In this document: positions 45,575-54,900 of the stretch, one piece after another
Numbering within the stretch: position 1 is the first letter of the stretch
Layout of the letters: every line of letters begins with the position of its first letter
Assembly (NCBI GenBank): GCA_001708385.1
Contig: CP012388.1
Location: 3,782,001 to 3,846,000 of the forward strand
Direction of reading: 5' to 3'
DNA length: 64,000 bases
Origin: Flavobacterium psychrophilum
GTDB lineage: Bacteria > Bacteroidota > Bacteroidia > Flavobacteriales > Flavobacteriaceae
Notes under the pieces: model-generated
Databases searched by the model: none
Seen by the model: the letters and a program-made list of their open reading frames with translations, nothing else
Told to the model about the DNA's origin: nothing
Translations under genes and position numbers: made by a program

Positions 45575-46802
45575 TTCTTTTTGTTTTCGTTCCGGTCTCT
45601 TTAATTAAAAGGCCCGTTATTATAGCTATAGCAATGCAGACAATCCAGAAAAGCCCCGCCGAGCGGAAATGCATTTCGTTGTCTGCATTGGTGTATAAAG
45701 AACTTCCGTACATGTGTGCGAATAAGGGTCCCAATAAGGAAGTTACACCAAAAGTAAAAAAGTTAATTATTCCGGTTGCCGTACCTTTTACATGGTCGGG
45801 ATTGGACTCCTTTATAATAGAATACGGAATCATTGCTGCTCCCGAGGCTATTCCTAAAAGCAATGTGCTTGCATAAGGCGAAACCAATTGCGGTAGATAC
45901 AATAACTGAAGCAGGCTTACTATCATTACCAATGCGCCGCCAATAATTACAGGCTTTCTGTACCCTAATCTGTCTGCAGCCCATCCTAATAATGGACATC
46001 CGATAGCCCATCCCAGCGGAACGAGCGCACACGCTAATGTTGCAGTGCTAAAAGTTAAGCCGCGGTCTTCCTGAAAGAATGCCACACCCCAGGTCATAGC
46101 AAATATTGTTGTAGGGGCAAACAGTAAACCCGAAATTAATCCTGACATATAACTCTGCGGATTAGAGAATACGATTTTATAAGGACTAAGCAGTTTTTGT
46201 TTTGGTGCGGCTTCGCCAACTACTTTATTTTCTAACGGGATAAAATACAATATAAGCAGGCTTATAAGTAATGACGTTACGCCTAATGCTATCCAAAAGG
46301 CGGTAAGGCTCATTACGTTGTTTATAATAGGTGCAGCTAAAAACTGTCCTGCCGATCCTCCGAGCATCCCTAAACATTGCGTTACGCCAATAGCCGTTGC
46401 CAGTTTATTGGGTGCAAATGCCCTTGCTGCGATGTACACACAGGCGGGAAAAGCCATTGCCGACCCCATGCCTTGCAGCAACCTGCCAATGTATGCGGGA
46501 AAAAAATTTGATATAACAAACAGGAAACATCCTAGTGCTAAAATAACTGTCCCGGTAAATAAGGGGTATTTTGCGCCAAGCCTGTCAAAAGCCAGTCCCG
46601 CTGCCAGGCTTGTTACAGAATAGGTGATATAATAGGCGCCTATTATCGTGCCGACATCGTTAACAGATACCGAAAATAAATTGGTAAGTTCCGGTATCAT
46701 TATGCTTGGCGTAGAGCGTACTGCATATTCCAGGAAGTAAAAAAACAGACCCAGCATCCATGCTGTTATGAATGGATTCCATTGCCTTTTAGATGAATTC
46801 AT
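45564..46802 (-). CDS. MFS transporter
   Basis: A 412-residue major facilitator with about 12 membrane spans. The first loop has the family motif AFDRLGAKYPL between spans 2 and 3 and its repeat WAADRLGYRKPVI in the second half. The sequence is closest in general look to anion:cation symporter-type carriers (ACS), which carry organic anions; the substrate is not predictable. It sits between two ytxJ genes and overlaps the first, which does not prove a link. Confidence 0.88.
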   Translation of the reverse strand: MNSSKRQWNPFITAWMLGLFFYFLEYAVRSTPSIMIPELTNLFSVSVNDVGTIIGAYYITYSVTSLAAGLAFDRLGAKYPLFTGTVILALGCFLFVISNFFPAYIGRLLQGMGSAMAFPACVYIAARAFAPNKLATAIGVTQCLGMLGGSAGQFLAAPIINNVMSLTAFWIALGVTSLLISLLILYFIPLENKVVGEAAPKQKLLSPYKIVFSNPQSYMSGLISGLLFAPTTIFAMTWGVAFFQEDRGLTFSTATLACALVPLGWAIGCPLLGWAADRLGYRKPVIIGGALVMIVSLLQLLYLPQLVSPYASTLLLGIASGAAMIPYSIIKESNPDHVKGTATGIINFFTFGVTSLLGPLFAHMYGSSLYTNADNEMHFRSAGLFWIVCIAIAIITGLLIKETGTKTKRTKP

Positions 46803-46993
46803 GTGCGTAGTAATAGTATAGTGACTATAAATTTACAAACTAAATTTTTACAATATTGCTTCTAAAGTAAACAATAAGAGTTTTGTTGGTAATATGGTAA
46901 TAAAATGGTTTTAAAAATACTGTATTAATATAAATACTCTAAATAAAACAGTGCTGTTCTTGCTCGTTTAACGAATGCTTTCAACTAAATCTT

Positions 46994-47001
46994 TATATTT
47001 G
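46994..47001 (+). promoter_or_regulatory. Putative -7 box of the second ytxJ gene
   Basis: TATATTTG, 34 bases before the ATG at 47036. No TTG at the standard spacing. Confidence 0.4.
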
Positions 47002-47035
47002 AAACTTATATTTAAATAGAACCAGAGTTTTAAAA

Positions 47036-47416
47036 ATGAGTATAAAAAGCAAATTCGGTACAGTAGAAGATTTGATATCTACAGTCCAGTGGACAGACAC
47101 AACAGATGTCTCACAATTGGACGCACTAGAAGCAGAATCACAATCCATTCCGGTTGTAGTTTTTAAATACAGTACACGCTGCAACCTTAGCACATTTACG
47201 CTTAAAAAGTTTGAAAAGAAATTTGACTTTGAGGCAGGAGAGGTAAAGCCTTATTTTTTAGACCTGAGGGCTTTCAGGGATATTTCAGATGAAATGGCAA
47301 TGCGGTATGGTATTGCTCATGAATCACCACAAATTATTTTAATTAAGCAGGGTAGGGCTGTGTATTATGCCAACCATGAACATATTAAATTCGAAAATCT
47401 AAAGGAGAGGGTTTAG
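47036..47416 (+). CDS. ytxJ: Bacillithiol-system redox protein YtxJ (copy 2)
   Basis: A 126-residue paralog of the protein at 45182-45574. The domain is aligned throughout: PVVVFKYSTRCNLS at the active site, a single Cys followed by Ser, and SPQIILIKQGRAVYYANH near the end. It lacks the serine-rich linker of copy 1. Having two diverged copies suggests different client proteins or expression. It is divergent from the MFS gene and followed by a terminator. Confidence 0.88.
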   Translation: MSIKSKFGTVEDLISTVQWTDTTDVSQLDALEAESQSIPVVVFKYSTRCNLSTFTLKKFEKKFDFEAGEVKPYFLDLRAFRDISDEMAMRYGIAHESPQIILIKQGRAVYYANHEHIKFENLKERV

Positions 47417-47467
47417 GTATGATTACTACAACTCGCTAATTTGCATTTGCAATCGCTAACCAGACAT

Positions 47468-47502
47468 AAAAAAAACGCTCCGTTGTAGCGGAGCGTTTTA
47501 GA
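47468..47502. terminator. Bidirectional terminator between ytxJ copy 2 and fahA
   Basis: A perfect 11-bp stem (AAAACGCTCCG at 47472-47482, CGGAGCGTTTT at 47489-47499). The long A-run on its left gives a strong U-run for fahA on the minus strand. Confidence 0.85.
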
Positions 47503-47507
47503 GTATA

Positions 47508-48794
47508 TTATTTCTTAGTAAAGGGTGGCAGCAGTTTGCTGCATACCTCACCAAATCCAATTCTAACATCATTATTCTGGCAGAAACCTCTCATGATAAC
47601 CGTGTCGTTATCATTGATAAATTTACGTTCGCTTCCGTCATTCATTTTTACAGGGTTTTTGCCGCCCCAGCTTAACTCAAGCATCGATCCGAAACTATCT
47701 GGCGTGGGGCCCGATATTGTTCCGCTGCCCATAAGGTCACCGCTGTTTACACGGCATCCGTTAACAGTGTGGTGTGCCAGCTGCTGTGCCATGCTCCAGT
47801 ACATATATTTAAAGTTGGAGTTAGAAACTACAGTTTCAACTTCTCCTTCCGGTTCAATAGCTACCTGAAGTTTAATATCAAACGCGTGTGCGCCTTCCTG
47901 CCTAAGGTACTCTAAAGGCTGAGGTTCGTTTTGCGAAGGACCCTCTGTACGGAAAGGCTCAAGCGCATCAAGCGTAACAATCCACGGAGATACAGACGAT
48001 GCAAAGTTTTTAGCAAGGAATGGCCCTAGTGGCACATACTCCCATTTTTGGATATCGCGTGCGCTCCAGTCGTTAAATAATACCATACCAAAAATGTGCT
48101 CTTCTGCCTCTTCAACAGAGATAGATTCACCCATTACGTTAGCATCAGTAGTAATAAATGCCATTTCAAGCTCAAAGTCAACCAGTTTAGACGGGCCGAA
48201 TACAGGCTGGGTCTCGCCGTTAGGCAGAGTTTGTCCCATTGGGCGGTGAACAGGAATTCCTGACGGCACAATTGTAGACGATCTTCCGTGGTAACCCACA
48301 GGCAGGTGCAGCCAGTTAGGCAGCAATGCATTTTCCGGGTCACGGAACATTACACCAACATTGGTAGCGTGCTCACGGCTTGAATAGAAATCGGTATAAT
48401 CTCCAATAAGTACAGGAAGCTGCATTTCTACATCTTCTATATTAAAGATAACTACAGCTTTGTGATCTTCGTTGTCTTTAAGTGTAGTGTTTTTAACATC
48501 AAATAGTTCTGCGATGCGGTTACGTACTAAACGCCATGTTTTTTTACCATCAGATATAAAGTCATTCAGTGTGTCCTGCATGAACATATCGTCGGTTAGC
48601 TCTATACCTTCAAAGTAGTTTAATTGCTGAAGTGCACCGAGGTCAATAGCATAATCGCCAATTCGTGTACCAATGGTAACCACGTCGTCTTTAGTTATAA
48701 AAACGCCAAATGGTATGTTTTGTATAGGGAAATCACTGTCTTTCGGTACGTTAAGCCAAGATTTTCTTGAAGGATCATTTGCTGTAAGAGGCAT
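47508..48794 (-). CDS. fahA: Fumarylacetoacetase
   Basis: FahA cleaves fumarylacetoacetate to fumarate and acetoacetate, the last step of tyrosine breakdown. The 428-residue product has the N-terminal SH3-like domain, then [15 protein letters not shown] (catalytic Asp and His), [16 protein letters not shown], metal ligands in DFELEMAF and [20 protein letters not shown], and [19 protein letters not shown]. Length is typical for the complete family. Other homogentisate pathway genes are not in the window. It is divergent from glyA. Confidence 0.96.
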   Translation of the reverse strand: MPLTANDPSRKSWLNVPKDSDFPIQNIPFGVFITKDDVVTIGTRIGDYAIDLGALQQLNYFEGIELTDDMFMQDTLNDFISDGKKTWRLVRNRIAELFDVKNTTLKDNEDHKAVVIFNIEDVEMQLPVLIGDYTDFYSSREHATNVGVMFRDPENALLPNWLHLPVGYHGRSSTIVPSGIPVHRPMGQTLPNGETQPVFGPSKLVDFELEMAFITTDANVMGESISVEEAEEHIFGMVLFNDWSARDIQKWEYVPLGPFLAKNFASSVSPWIVTLDALEPFRTEGPSQNEPQPLEYLRQEGAHAFDIKLQVAIEPEGEVETVVSNSNFKYMYWSMAQQLAHHTVNGCRVNSGDLMGSGTISGPTPDSFGSMLELSWGGKNPVKMNDGSERKFINDNDTVIMRGFCQNNDVRIGFGEVCSKLLPPFTKK

Positions 48795-48828
48795 ATTTCG
48801 TTTTTGTTATTTTGTTTTATTGAATCAT

Positions 48829-48860
48829 CAAATATAGTTTGGTCATTCGTTTTACCAAAC
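48829..48860 (-). promoter_or_regulatory. fahA promoter overlapping an inverted repeat
   Basis: On the minus strand: TTTG (48859-48856), 19 bases, then TATATTTG (48836-48829), 34 bases before the fahA ATG. GTTTGG (48837-48842) and CCAAAC (48855-48860) form an inverted repeat directly between the fahA -7 box and the glyA promoter; the right arm is the fahA -33 box itself. Confidence 0.55.
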
Positions 48861-48868
48861 GTTTTTCG

Positions 48869-48876
48869 TACTTTTG
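48869..48876 (+). promoter_or_regulatory. Putative -7 box of glyA
   Basis: TACTTTTG, a TANNTTTG match, 26 bases before the glyA ATG at 48903. Confidence 0.45.
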
Positions 48877-48902
48877 ACGGCAAATTAACGAAAAATTATA
48901 AA

Positions 48903-50177
48903 ATGCAACGCGACGAACAAATTTTCGACCTTATTCTTGAGGAACAGGACAGGCAAATTCACGGTTTGGAACTTATTGCATCAGAAAACTTTGTAAGCGA
49001 CCAGGTTATGGAAGCTGCAGGTTCTGTGCTTACTAACAAATATGCTGAGGGGTATCCGGGCAGAAGATATTACGGAGGCTGCGAAGTAGTAGACGTAATT
49101 GAGCAGATTGCCATAGACAGGGCTAAAGCGCTTTTTGGTGCTGAATATGCTAACGTACAGCCACACTCAGGCTCTCAGGCTAACGTTTCTGTTTTCCATG
49201 CTTTCCTTAAGCCGGGCGACAAAATTTTAGGTTTTGACCTTTCTCACGGTGGTCACCTTACACATGGTTCTCCTGTAAACTTTTCAGGAAGGCTTTATGT
49301 ACCGGTATTTTACGGTGTAGAAAAAGAAACAGGTCGTTTAGATTATGATAAGATCCAGGAGATAGCTACTAAAGAGCAGCCAAAATTAATCATTGCAGGT
49401 GCTTCGGCATACTCTCGTGATATGGATTTTGAGCGTTTCAGAAAAATTGCTGACAGCGTTGGTGCTTTCCTTTTTGCTGATATCTCTCACCCTGCAGGCT
49501 TAATCGCTAAAGGGCTTATGAATGACCCAATTCCTCATTGTCACGTTGTTACTACAACTACACACAAAACCCTTCGTGGGCCAAGAGGTGGTCTTATACT
49601 TATGGGTAAAGATTTTGAAAACCCATTCGGACTTAAAACTCCAAAAGGCGAAACAAGAATGATGTCTTCTCTTCTTGACGGTGCTGTATTCCCGGGTAAC
49701 CAGGGTGGGCCTTTAGAGCACATCATTGCTGCTAAAGCTGTTGCTTTTGGCGAGGCTTTATCTGATGAGTTCTTTACTTACGCTATGCAGATACGTAAAA
49801 ATGCACAGGCTATGGCTGCTGCATTCGTTAAACGTGGTTATGATATCATATCTGGTGGTACAGATAATCACATGATGCTTATCGACCTTAGAAATAAAAA
49901 TATTTCAGGTAAAGAAGCTGAGAATGCACTTGTAAAAGCTGAGATCACTGTAAATAAAAACATGGTTCCGTTTGATGATAAGTCACCGTTTGTAACATCT
50001 GGTATCCGTGTGGGTACTGCTGCCATTACTACACGTGGACTTGTTGAAGCTGACATGGAAACTATCGTTGACTTTATTGACCGTGTTATTACTAACCATA
50101 CTAATGATGAGGTTATTGAACAGGTTGCTGAAGAAGTAAACAACATGATGAGCGAAAGACCGATATTCGTATTCTAA
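48903..50177 (+). CDS. glyA: Serine hydroxymethyltransferase
   Basis: GlyA interconverts serine and glycine while charging tetrahydrofolate with a one-carbon unit. The 424-residue product starts at ATG 48903 ([10 protein letters not shown]), not the in-frame ATG at 48804, which lies upstream of the -7 box. Motifs: [34 protein letters not shown], and the PLP lysine in [16 protein letters not shown] (about 227). Length is typical. Confidence 0.97.
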   Translation: MQRDEQIFDLILEEQDRQIHGLELIASENFVSDQVMEAAGSVLTNKYAEGYPGRRYYGGCEVVDVIEQIAIDRAKALFGAEYANVQPHSGSQANVSVFHAFLKPGDKILGFDLSHGGHLTHGSPVNFSGRLYVPVFYGVEKETGRLDYDKIQEIATKEQPKLIIAGASAYSRDMDFERFRKIADSVGAFLFADISHPAGLIAKGLMNDPIPHCHVVTTTTHKTLRGPRGGLILMGKDFENPFGLKTPKGETRMMSSLLDGAVFPGNQGGPLEHIIAAKAVAFGEALSDEFFTYAMQIRKNAQAMAAAFVKRGYDIISGGTDNHMMLIDLRNKNISGKEAENALVKAEITVNKNMVPFDDKSPFVTSGIRVGTAAITTRGLVEADMETIVDFIDRVITNHTNDEVIEQVAEEVNNMMSERPIFVF

Positions 50178-50196
50178 TATCTGCTTCTCTTATATC

Positions 50197-50230
50197 AAAA
50201 TCCCATTCGTTCAGGCGAATGGGATTTTTT
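50197..50230 (+). terminator. Terminator after glyA
   Basis: A perfect 13-bp stem (50197-50209 with 50216-50228), 6-base loop, then Ts. Confidence 0.85.
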
Positions 50231-50298
50231 GTTTTGTTAAAATGCTTTTAACAGAAAACAGCTTTTCATAAATTTAAGAAACTTCAAACCAAACAATT

Positions 50299-50742
50299 AT
50301 GAAAAGTATATACACAGCAGCTTTATTATTTATAGGAATGATTTGTAACGCCCAAACCTTTGGAGCTACAGCTCTTGATGTAAAAGGTACGTATGATGCT
50401 TCAAAATCGGTAATAGGTCAATGGCTAAGGCAGGGGAAATCAGGTAATGTCACTATGATTTTTCCGCAAACGCCTAATGGTGTAAACGAAGCTACAACAT
50501 TAGTGCAGGGGATGCTTACCGAAAATGGCTTGTCTTTTGAAAGCCCTGATATCTACAAAAATATAGATGGTAAGGATATTTCAAACAATAATAACAACCG
50601 AAATCCTGATACACTAAACGCGTCGATACAAAAAGGGAATTCAAGGGTTAACCTTCTATGGAACGCCCCCGATGGATCTATGTTGCAATTACTTTTAGGT
50701 AAAAATGCTTATGAGGTTACGGTAATGCAGGCTTATAAGTAA
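50299..50742 (+). CDS. Secreted protein of unknown function
   Basis: A 147-residue protein with a signal peptide (MKSIYTAALLFIGMICNAQ). The mature part has an Asn-rich stretch (SNNNNNRNPD, about residues 94-103) in the middle and a C-terminal beta-rich half. There are no cysteines after the signal and no membrane span. No family recognised. It converges on the pentapeptide-repeat gene. Confidence 0.7.
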   Translation: MKSIYTAALLFIGMICNAQTFGATALDVKGTYDASKSVIGQWLRQGKSGNVTMIFPQTPNGVNEATTLVQGMLTENGLSFESPDIYKNIDGKDISNNNNNRNPDTLNASIQKGNSRVNLLWNAPDGSMLQLLLGKNAYEVTVMQAYK

Positions 50743-50781
50743 AATTGTGGTAATAAGAACAAGAGTTGAACTATATAAAAT

Positions 50782-50862
50782 AAAAAAGACCCGTGAGTGG
50801 AAGCCCCTGGGTCTTTAAACTACTAACCGTTGTAACATGGTTAATAGTGAGCTGCAAATGTA
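50782..50862 (-). ncRNA. Candidate minus-strand mini-transcript with own -7 box and terminator
   Basis: On the minus strand, TACATTTG (50862-50855) is a TANNTTTG match. About 40 bases on lies a hairpin with an 8-bp stem (AAAGACCC with GGGTCTTT, plus-strand arms 50785-50792 and 50809-50816) and a U-run. A transcript from about 50849 to 50782 would be near 68 bases. It holds the frame ATG at 50838 to TAA at 50815 (MLQRLVV), whose stop enters the terminator stem. The simpler reading is that the hairpin just ends the pentapeptide-repeat gene upstream (50899-51471). Confidence 0.4.
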
Positions 50863-50898
50863 CGTCGCATATTTTTTATAGCCTAATAAATGGTGGTT

Positions 50899-51471
50899 TT
50901 ATTTTACAATTAAATCATATTTATCTAACAAACCCTTAAGTCCTTCTGTTGAAAAGATGGCTCTTTTAAGCTTATTTCGTTCAGGGTCAATAGAAAAGTT
51001 ATAGCTTGTGGTGAAATCTGCTTTGTTTGCAATTGCATCAATAAATACCGCCTTGTGCAGGTTACAGTTGTCAAAAGTAACACCTGTCAAATCAGTTTTC
51101 ATAAAGTCAACGGCAATCATACTACAATTACTAAAAATTGTTGCACTAATTTTTAGCGTATAGAACTTTGCATAATCAAGCATGCAATCTTTAAATTCTA
51201 TTTCAAACAACAGCGGATCTACCATTGAAAAGTTTACACCATTAAAATCGCAATCGGTAAAAACAGCTCCCCTAAAGGCTACATAGTTAATCTTAGCTTC
51301 ATAAAAATTGCATGAAATAAATATGCAGTCTATGAAGGCAACTCCTGTAAAATTACAGGCAGAGAAATCGCAATTTGTAAAGGTGCATCGCTCGAAATCT
51401 TTATACATGATATCCTGCTCACTATAGGTGATATCTGTAAAATCCTGAATAATAATATAATTTGATACCAT
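50899..51471 (-). CDS. Pentapeptide-repeat protein
   Basis: A 190-residue protein made almost wholly of pentapeptide repeats with the A(D/N)LXX-like pattern, here often C-D-F-S-A, C-N-F-T-G and C-D-F-N-G (about residues 24-160). Such repeats build a right-handed beta helix. Unusually many repeat positions hold Cys (about 14 in all). The role is unknown; some family members mimic DNA (Qnr, MfpA), but nothing in the sequence shows that here. It ends at the hairpin at 50785-50816. Confidence 0.88.
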   Translation of the reverse strand: MVSNYIIIQDFTDITYSEQDIMYKDFERCTFTNCDFSACNFTGVAFIDCIFISCNFYEAKINYVAFRGAVFTDCDFNGVNFSMVDPLLFEIEFKDCMLDYAKFYTLKISATIFSNCSMIAVDFMKTDLTGVTFDNCNLHKAVFIDAIANKADFTTSYNFSIDPERNKLKRAIFSTEGLKGLLDKYDLIVK

Positions 51472-51907
51472 TTTGTAGCTTCATTAAGGTAGGACAAGAT
51501 AGCCAAATTGGTGAGTATATTAACTAACTAATATGTTTTAGGAAAAATATAGATTTAGTGCTTTTCAAGTATAATAGTTGTTGATTATTAATTTTTTTTC
51601 TTGCTAAATGCTTTTAGTGAGGTTAAATCGGTCATTCTGCATACATACATTGATGTTTATAAGGCTACAAATGAGTTTATTGTGGTGCTATTTAATAATT
51701 AACTAAAAAAATCTTATAATTTTTAGTAGGGTATTGTGATAAAAACCTGTTATATCTACAACTTTGATTGAAACCATTAGTGTTGAAGTGTTTTTTGATA
51801 TTTTTCTATATTGTTAAAGTTTTCTAAACATTTTTTTAATAAAATGTTTTAGATTTGAGTTTTAAATAAAATTATTCGCCTAATATTTATACAATTACCC
51901 AATTTTT
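51472..51907. other. AT-rich intergenic region with putative promoter
   Basis: No gene seen. TAGATTTG at 51850-51857 is a TANNTTTG match 50 bases before the ATG at 51908; no TTG lies at 17-23 bases. The remainder is AT-rich without clear repeats or hairpins. Confidence 0.5.
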
Positions 51908-54900
51908 ATGAAAGAAAGTAAATTTTCTGGACGTAAAGCCAAACTGCTCTTTGTTTTTATTTTCGTGCATTGCTTCTTTTTGAGTGGCTTTGCCCAGAAT
52001 AATAATTGTGCAAATGCAATAACAATTAACCCCAGCCCAACTACACAATGTGGAACGATGGGGCTGGCGTCGTTTGCAGGAGCAACAGCTTCTCCCGAGT
52101 CAGATATTTGTACTACTGTTGCAAGGCCGGACGTTTGGTTCCAGTTCACGGCAACGGCTACTGCACATGATATATCATTGTTAAACTTTCCGCCGACCTT
52201 AAATCAGGCTGTTGTGATAGGTTTATATGAAGGGAATGTATGTAGTTCTTTAATAAGGAGATTTTGTAGTTCTAATAATTATCTAACTGCAACAGGATTG
52301 GTTGTTGGTACTGTATATAAAATTAGGCTTTCACTTGACGCGGCGGCTACAGATCCGTCACTTACATTTTCAGTTTGTATCACAACACCTACACCGCCAG
52401 TTTCAGGAGATCCTCTTGAATGTTTAATAAAAACTATTAACCCTGGTTTTGAGCAACCCGTTGTTAGCGGTATGGATTTTGTTAATGATTATACGATGCA
52501 GGGCTGGAGGACCACAGCTACAGATCATAAAATTGAAGTTTGGACTAACGGCTATGTAGATGCCGGAGGAACTAATTTGGGCGTTCCTGCATATGAAGGG
52601 AATCAGTTTGTCGAGCTTAACGCTAACCAGACCTCGGGTCTATATCAGGATTATGCAACACCGCAGCAAACCGCTTTTACATATAGTTTTGCCCACAGGG
52701 GAAGACGTGGAGTAGATACTATGCAATTATTTGCGGGTCCCCCCGGAGGCAACTATTTGCCCGTTGGACCTCAGATCGCTACAGGTAATACAGCTTGGGC
52801 AGTCTATACAGGTACATATACTGTTCCTGCTGGTCAGCCGGTAACAAGGTTTATCTTTCAAGCTGTAAATGGTTCAACAGGAGATAATTCTATAGGTAAC
52901 TTTCTCGATGCAATTTCATTTGTAGCTAATAATGGTATTATAACATCATCGCCTCATTATTTAAATTGTGGTGCTACATCTACACCAATTTCTGCAACAG
53001 GTGCCGGGGGCATATGGTCTGCACATACCGACAACCCCGGCCCTGTAACAATTGCAGATGTAAATTCTGAAAACACTACCGTTTCTGATTTTGTGGAAAC
53101 GGGAACATATCGCTTTGAGTGGTCAAATTCGTATTGTTCGAGTACCCTTGAAGTGATATATTATGGTAGTTCGCCACCACCACCGGTAATTCAGGATATA
53201 ACATATTGTGTTGGGCAAACCCCGGCACCACTTTCAGATCAGGTTCAGATATTGCCTGGTTTTAATATAGTTTGGGGAACTTTAGATGGATCAATGCCTA
53301 CTCCTTCAACAAGCTCGACAGGAACAACAATATACTATGTTACCCAAAGTTCTCCATCAGGCTGTGAAAGCTTTTTTGTAGAGCTAAATGTTATAGTAAG
53401 AGCGCCGGATTCTCAGGTGGCCGATTTTACAATTCCTCCATCTGTTTGTAGCACATCAGCAGATGTTCTTCCAACCCTTGCAACTGATTTCGCTACAGGT
53501 GGACAATTTACAGGTTCTAATGGCCTGGTGATTGACCCTGCTACTGGTGAGATAAATGTTACAGCGAGTGGACCGGGCACCTATGCCGTGACATATACTG
53601 TAGACGCAGATTTAGAAGGCTGTCTTTCTGCAGCTACTAATACAGAAAATATAACAATTACAAATTTTGCAGAATCAATAGATGTTACTTTTCAGCAACC
53701 TACCTGCAATACTTCTACCGGAACCATTACTATAAACTCTCCAACCGGAGCAGGTTTTACGTATAGTATTAATGGTGTTGACTTTCAGCCAGGTACTACG
53801 TTTGCTGGGTTAGCTTCAGATACATATACCATAACTGTTAACAATCCTTCAGGATGTATTTCAGCATTTCCAGGTTATGTTATAAATCCGCAACCGTCTA
53901 CTCCTGCAGTTGCTACTGTTACTTCAGTACAGCCAACATGTCCTGCACCTACAGGTTCTATTACTGTGACTGCTCCCGTAGGAACAGGCTTAACATATAG
54001 TATAAACGGAGTAGACTTTGAAACAACAACTACATTTGATAATCTTACTCCGGGAACATATAATGTAACGGTTGTAAATGCTGACGGATGTAGTTCTGTG
54101 TTAACTGGCGTTGTAATAAGCCCGGTACCGGGAGCTCCTGCTGTACCGGTTCTAACAATTGTTCAGCCATCTTGTACAAGTACTACAGGTACTATTACAG
54201 TAAATTCACCAACAGGAAATACTCTTACGTATAGTATTAACGGAGTAGATTTTCAGTCAACAACTACTTTTGCAAATGTAGTTGCGGGTACGTATAATGT
54301 AACAGTCAGAACTACCACTGGATGTGAGTCTGTTTTAAACAATGTAGTAGTAAACACACCGCCATCACCTGTACCTCCAATTCCTCAACCAGCTCCATTA
54401 GAAGTTTGTGATGACAATAATGATGGGTATGGAGTATTTAACTTATTACCAAGATTACAGGAAATTGAGGCTGCTATGGCAGACGTAACTGCAACAGCCT
54501 ACGAGACGCTAAGTGACGCTAATCAAAAAGTAAATGCTATAGGCATGCCTGGAGATTATTCTAATATCAATCCTAATACGCAAACTATATTTATTGGTGT
54601 ACAGTCTAACACTACAGGTTGTTCTAATACTACGACACTTCAGCTGATTGTGAACGGACGTCCAGTTATCCCTGTTGTTTCCGGACTAACTTTATGCGAG
54701 ACCAGCCCTATACCTGATGGCATAGAAGAATTTGACTTAACCTTAAACGATGATGCCGCCCGTGGTGGTGATGCGAGCCTTACGGTTCAGTATTACTTAA
54801 CGCAGGTTGATGCACAAAATAACCTAACGCCTATTACAGGCCCGGAAGCATATAATAACATTAATCCCAACCAGCAGACTATTTGGGTCGCAGTATCCAA

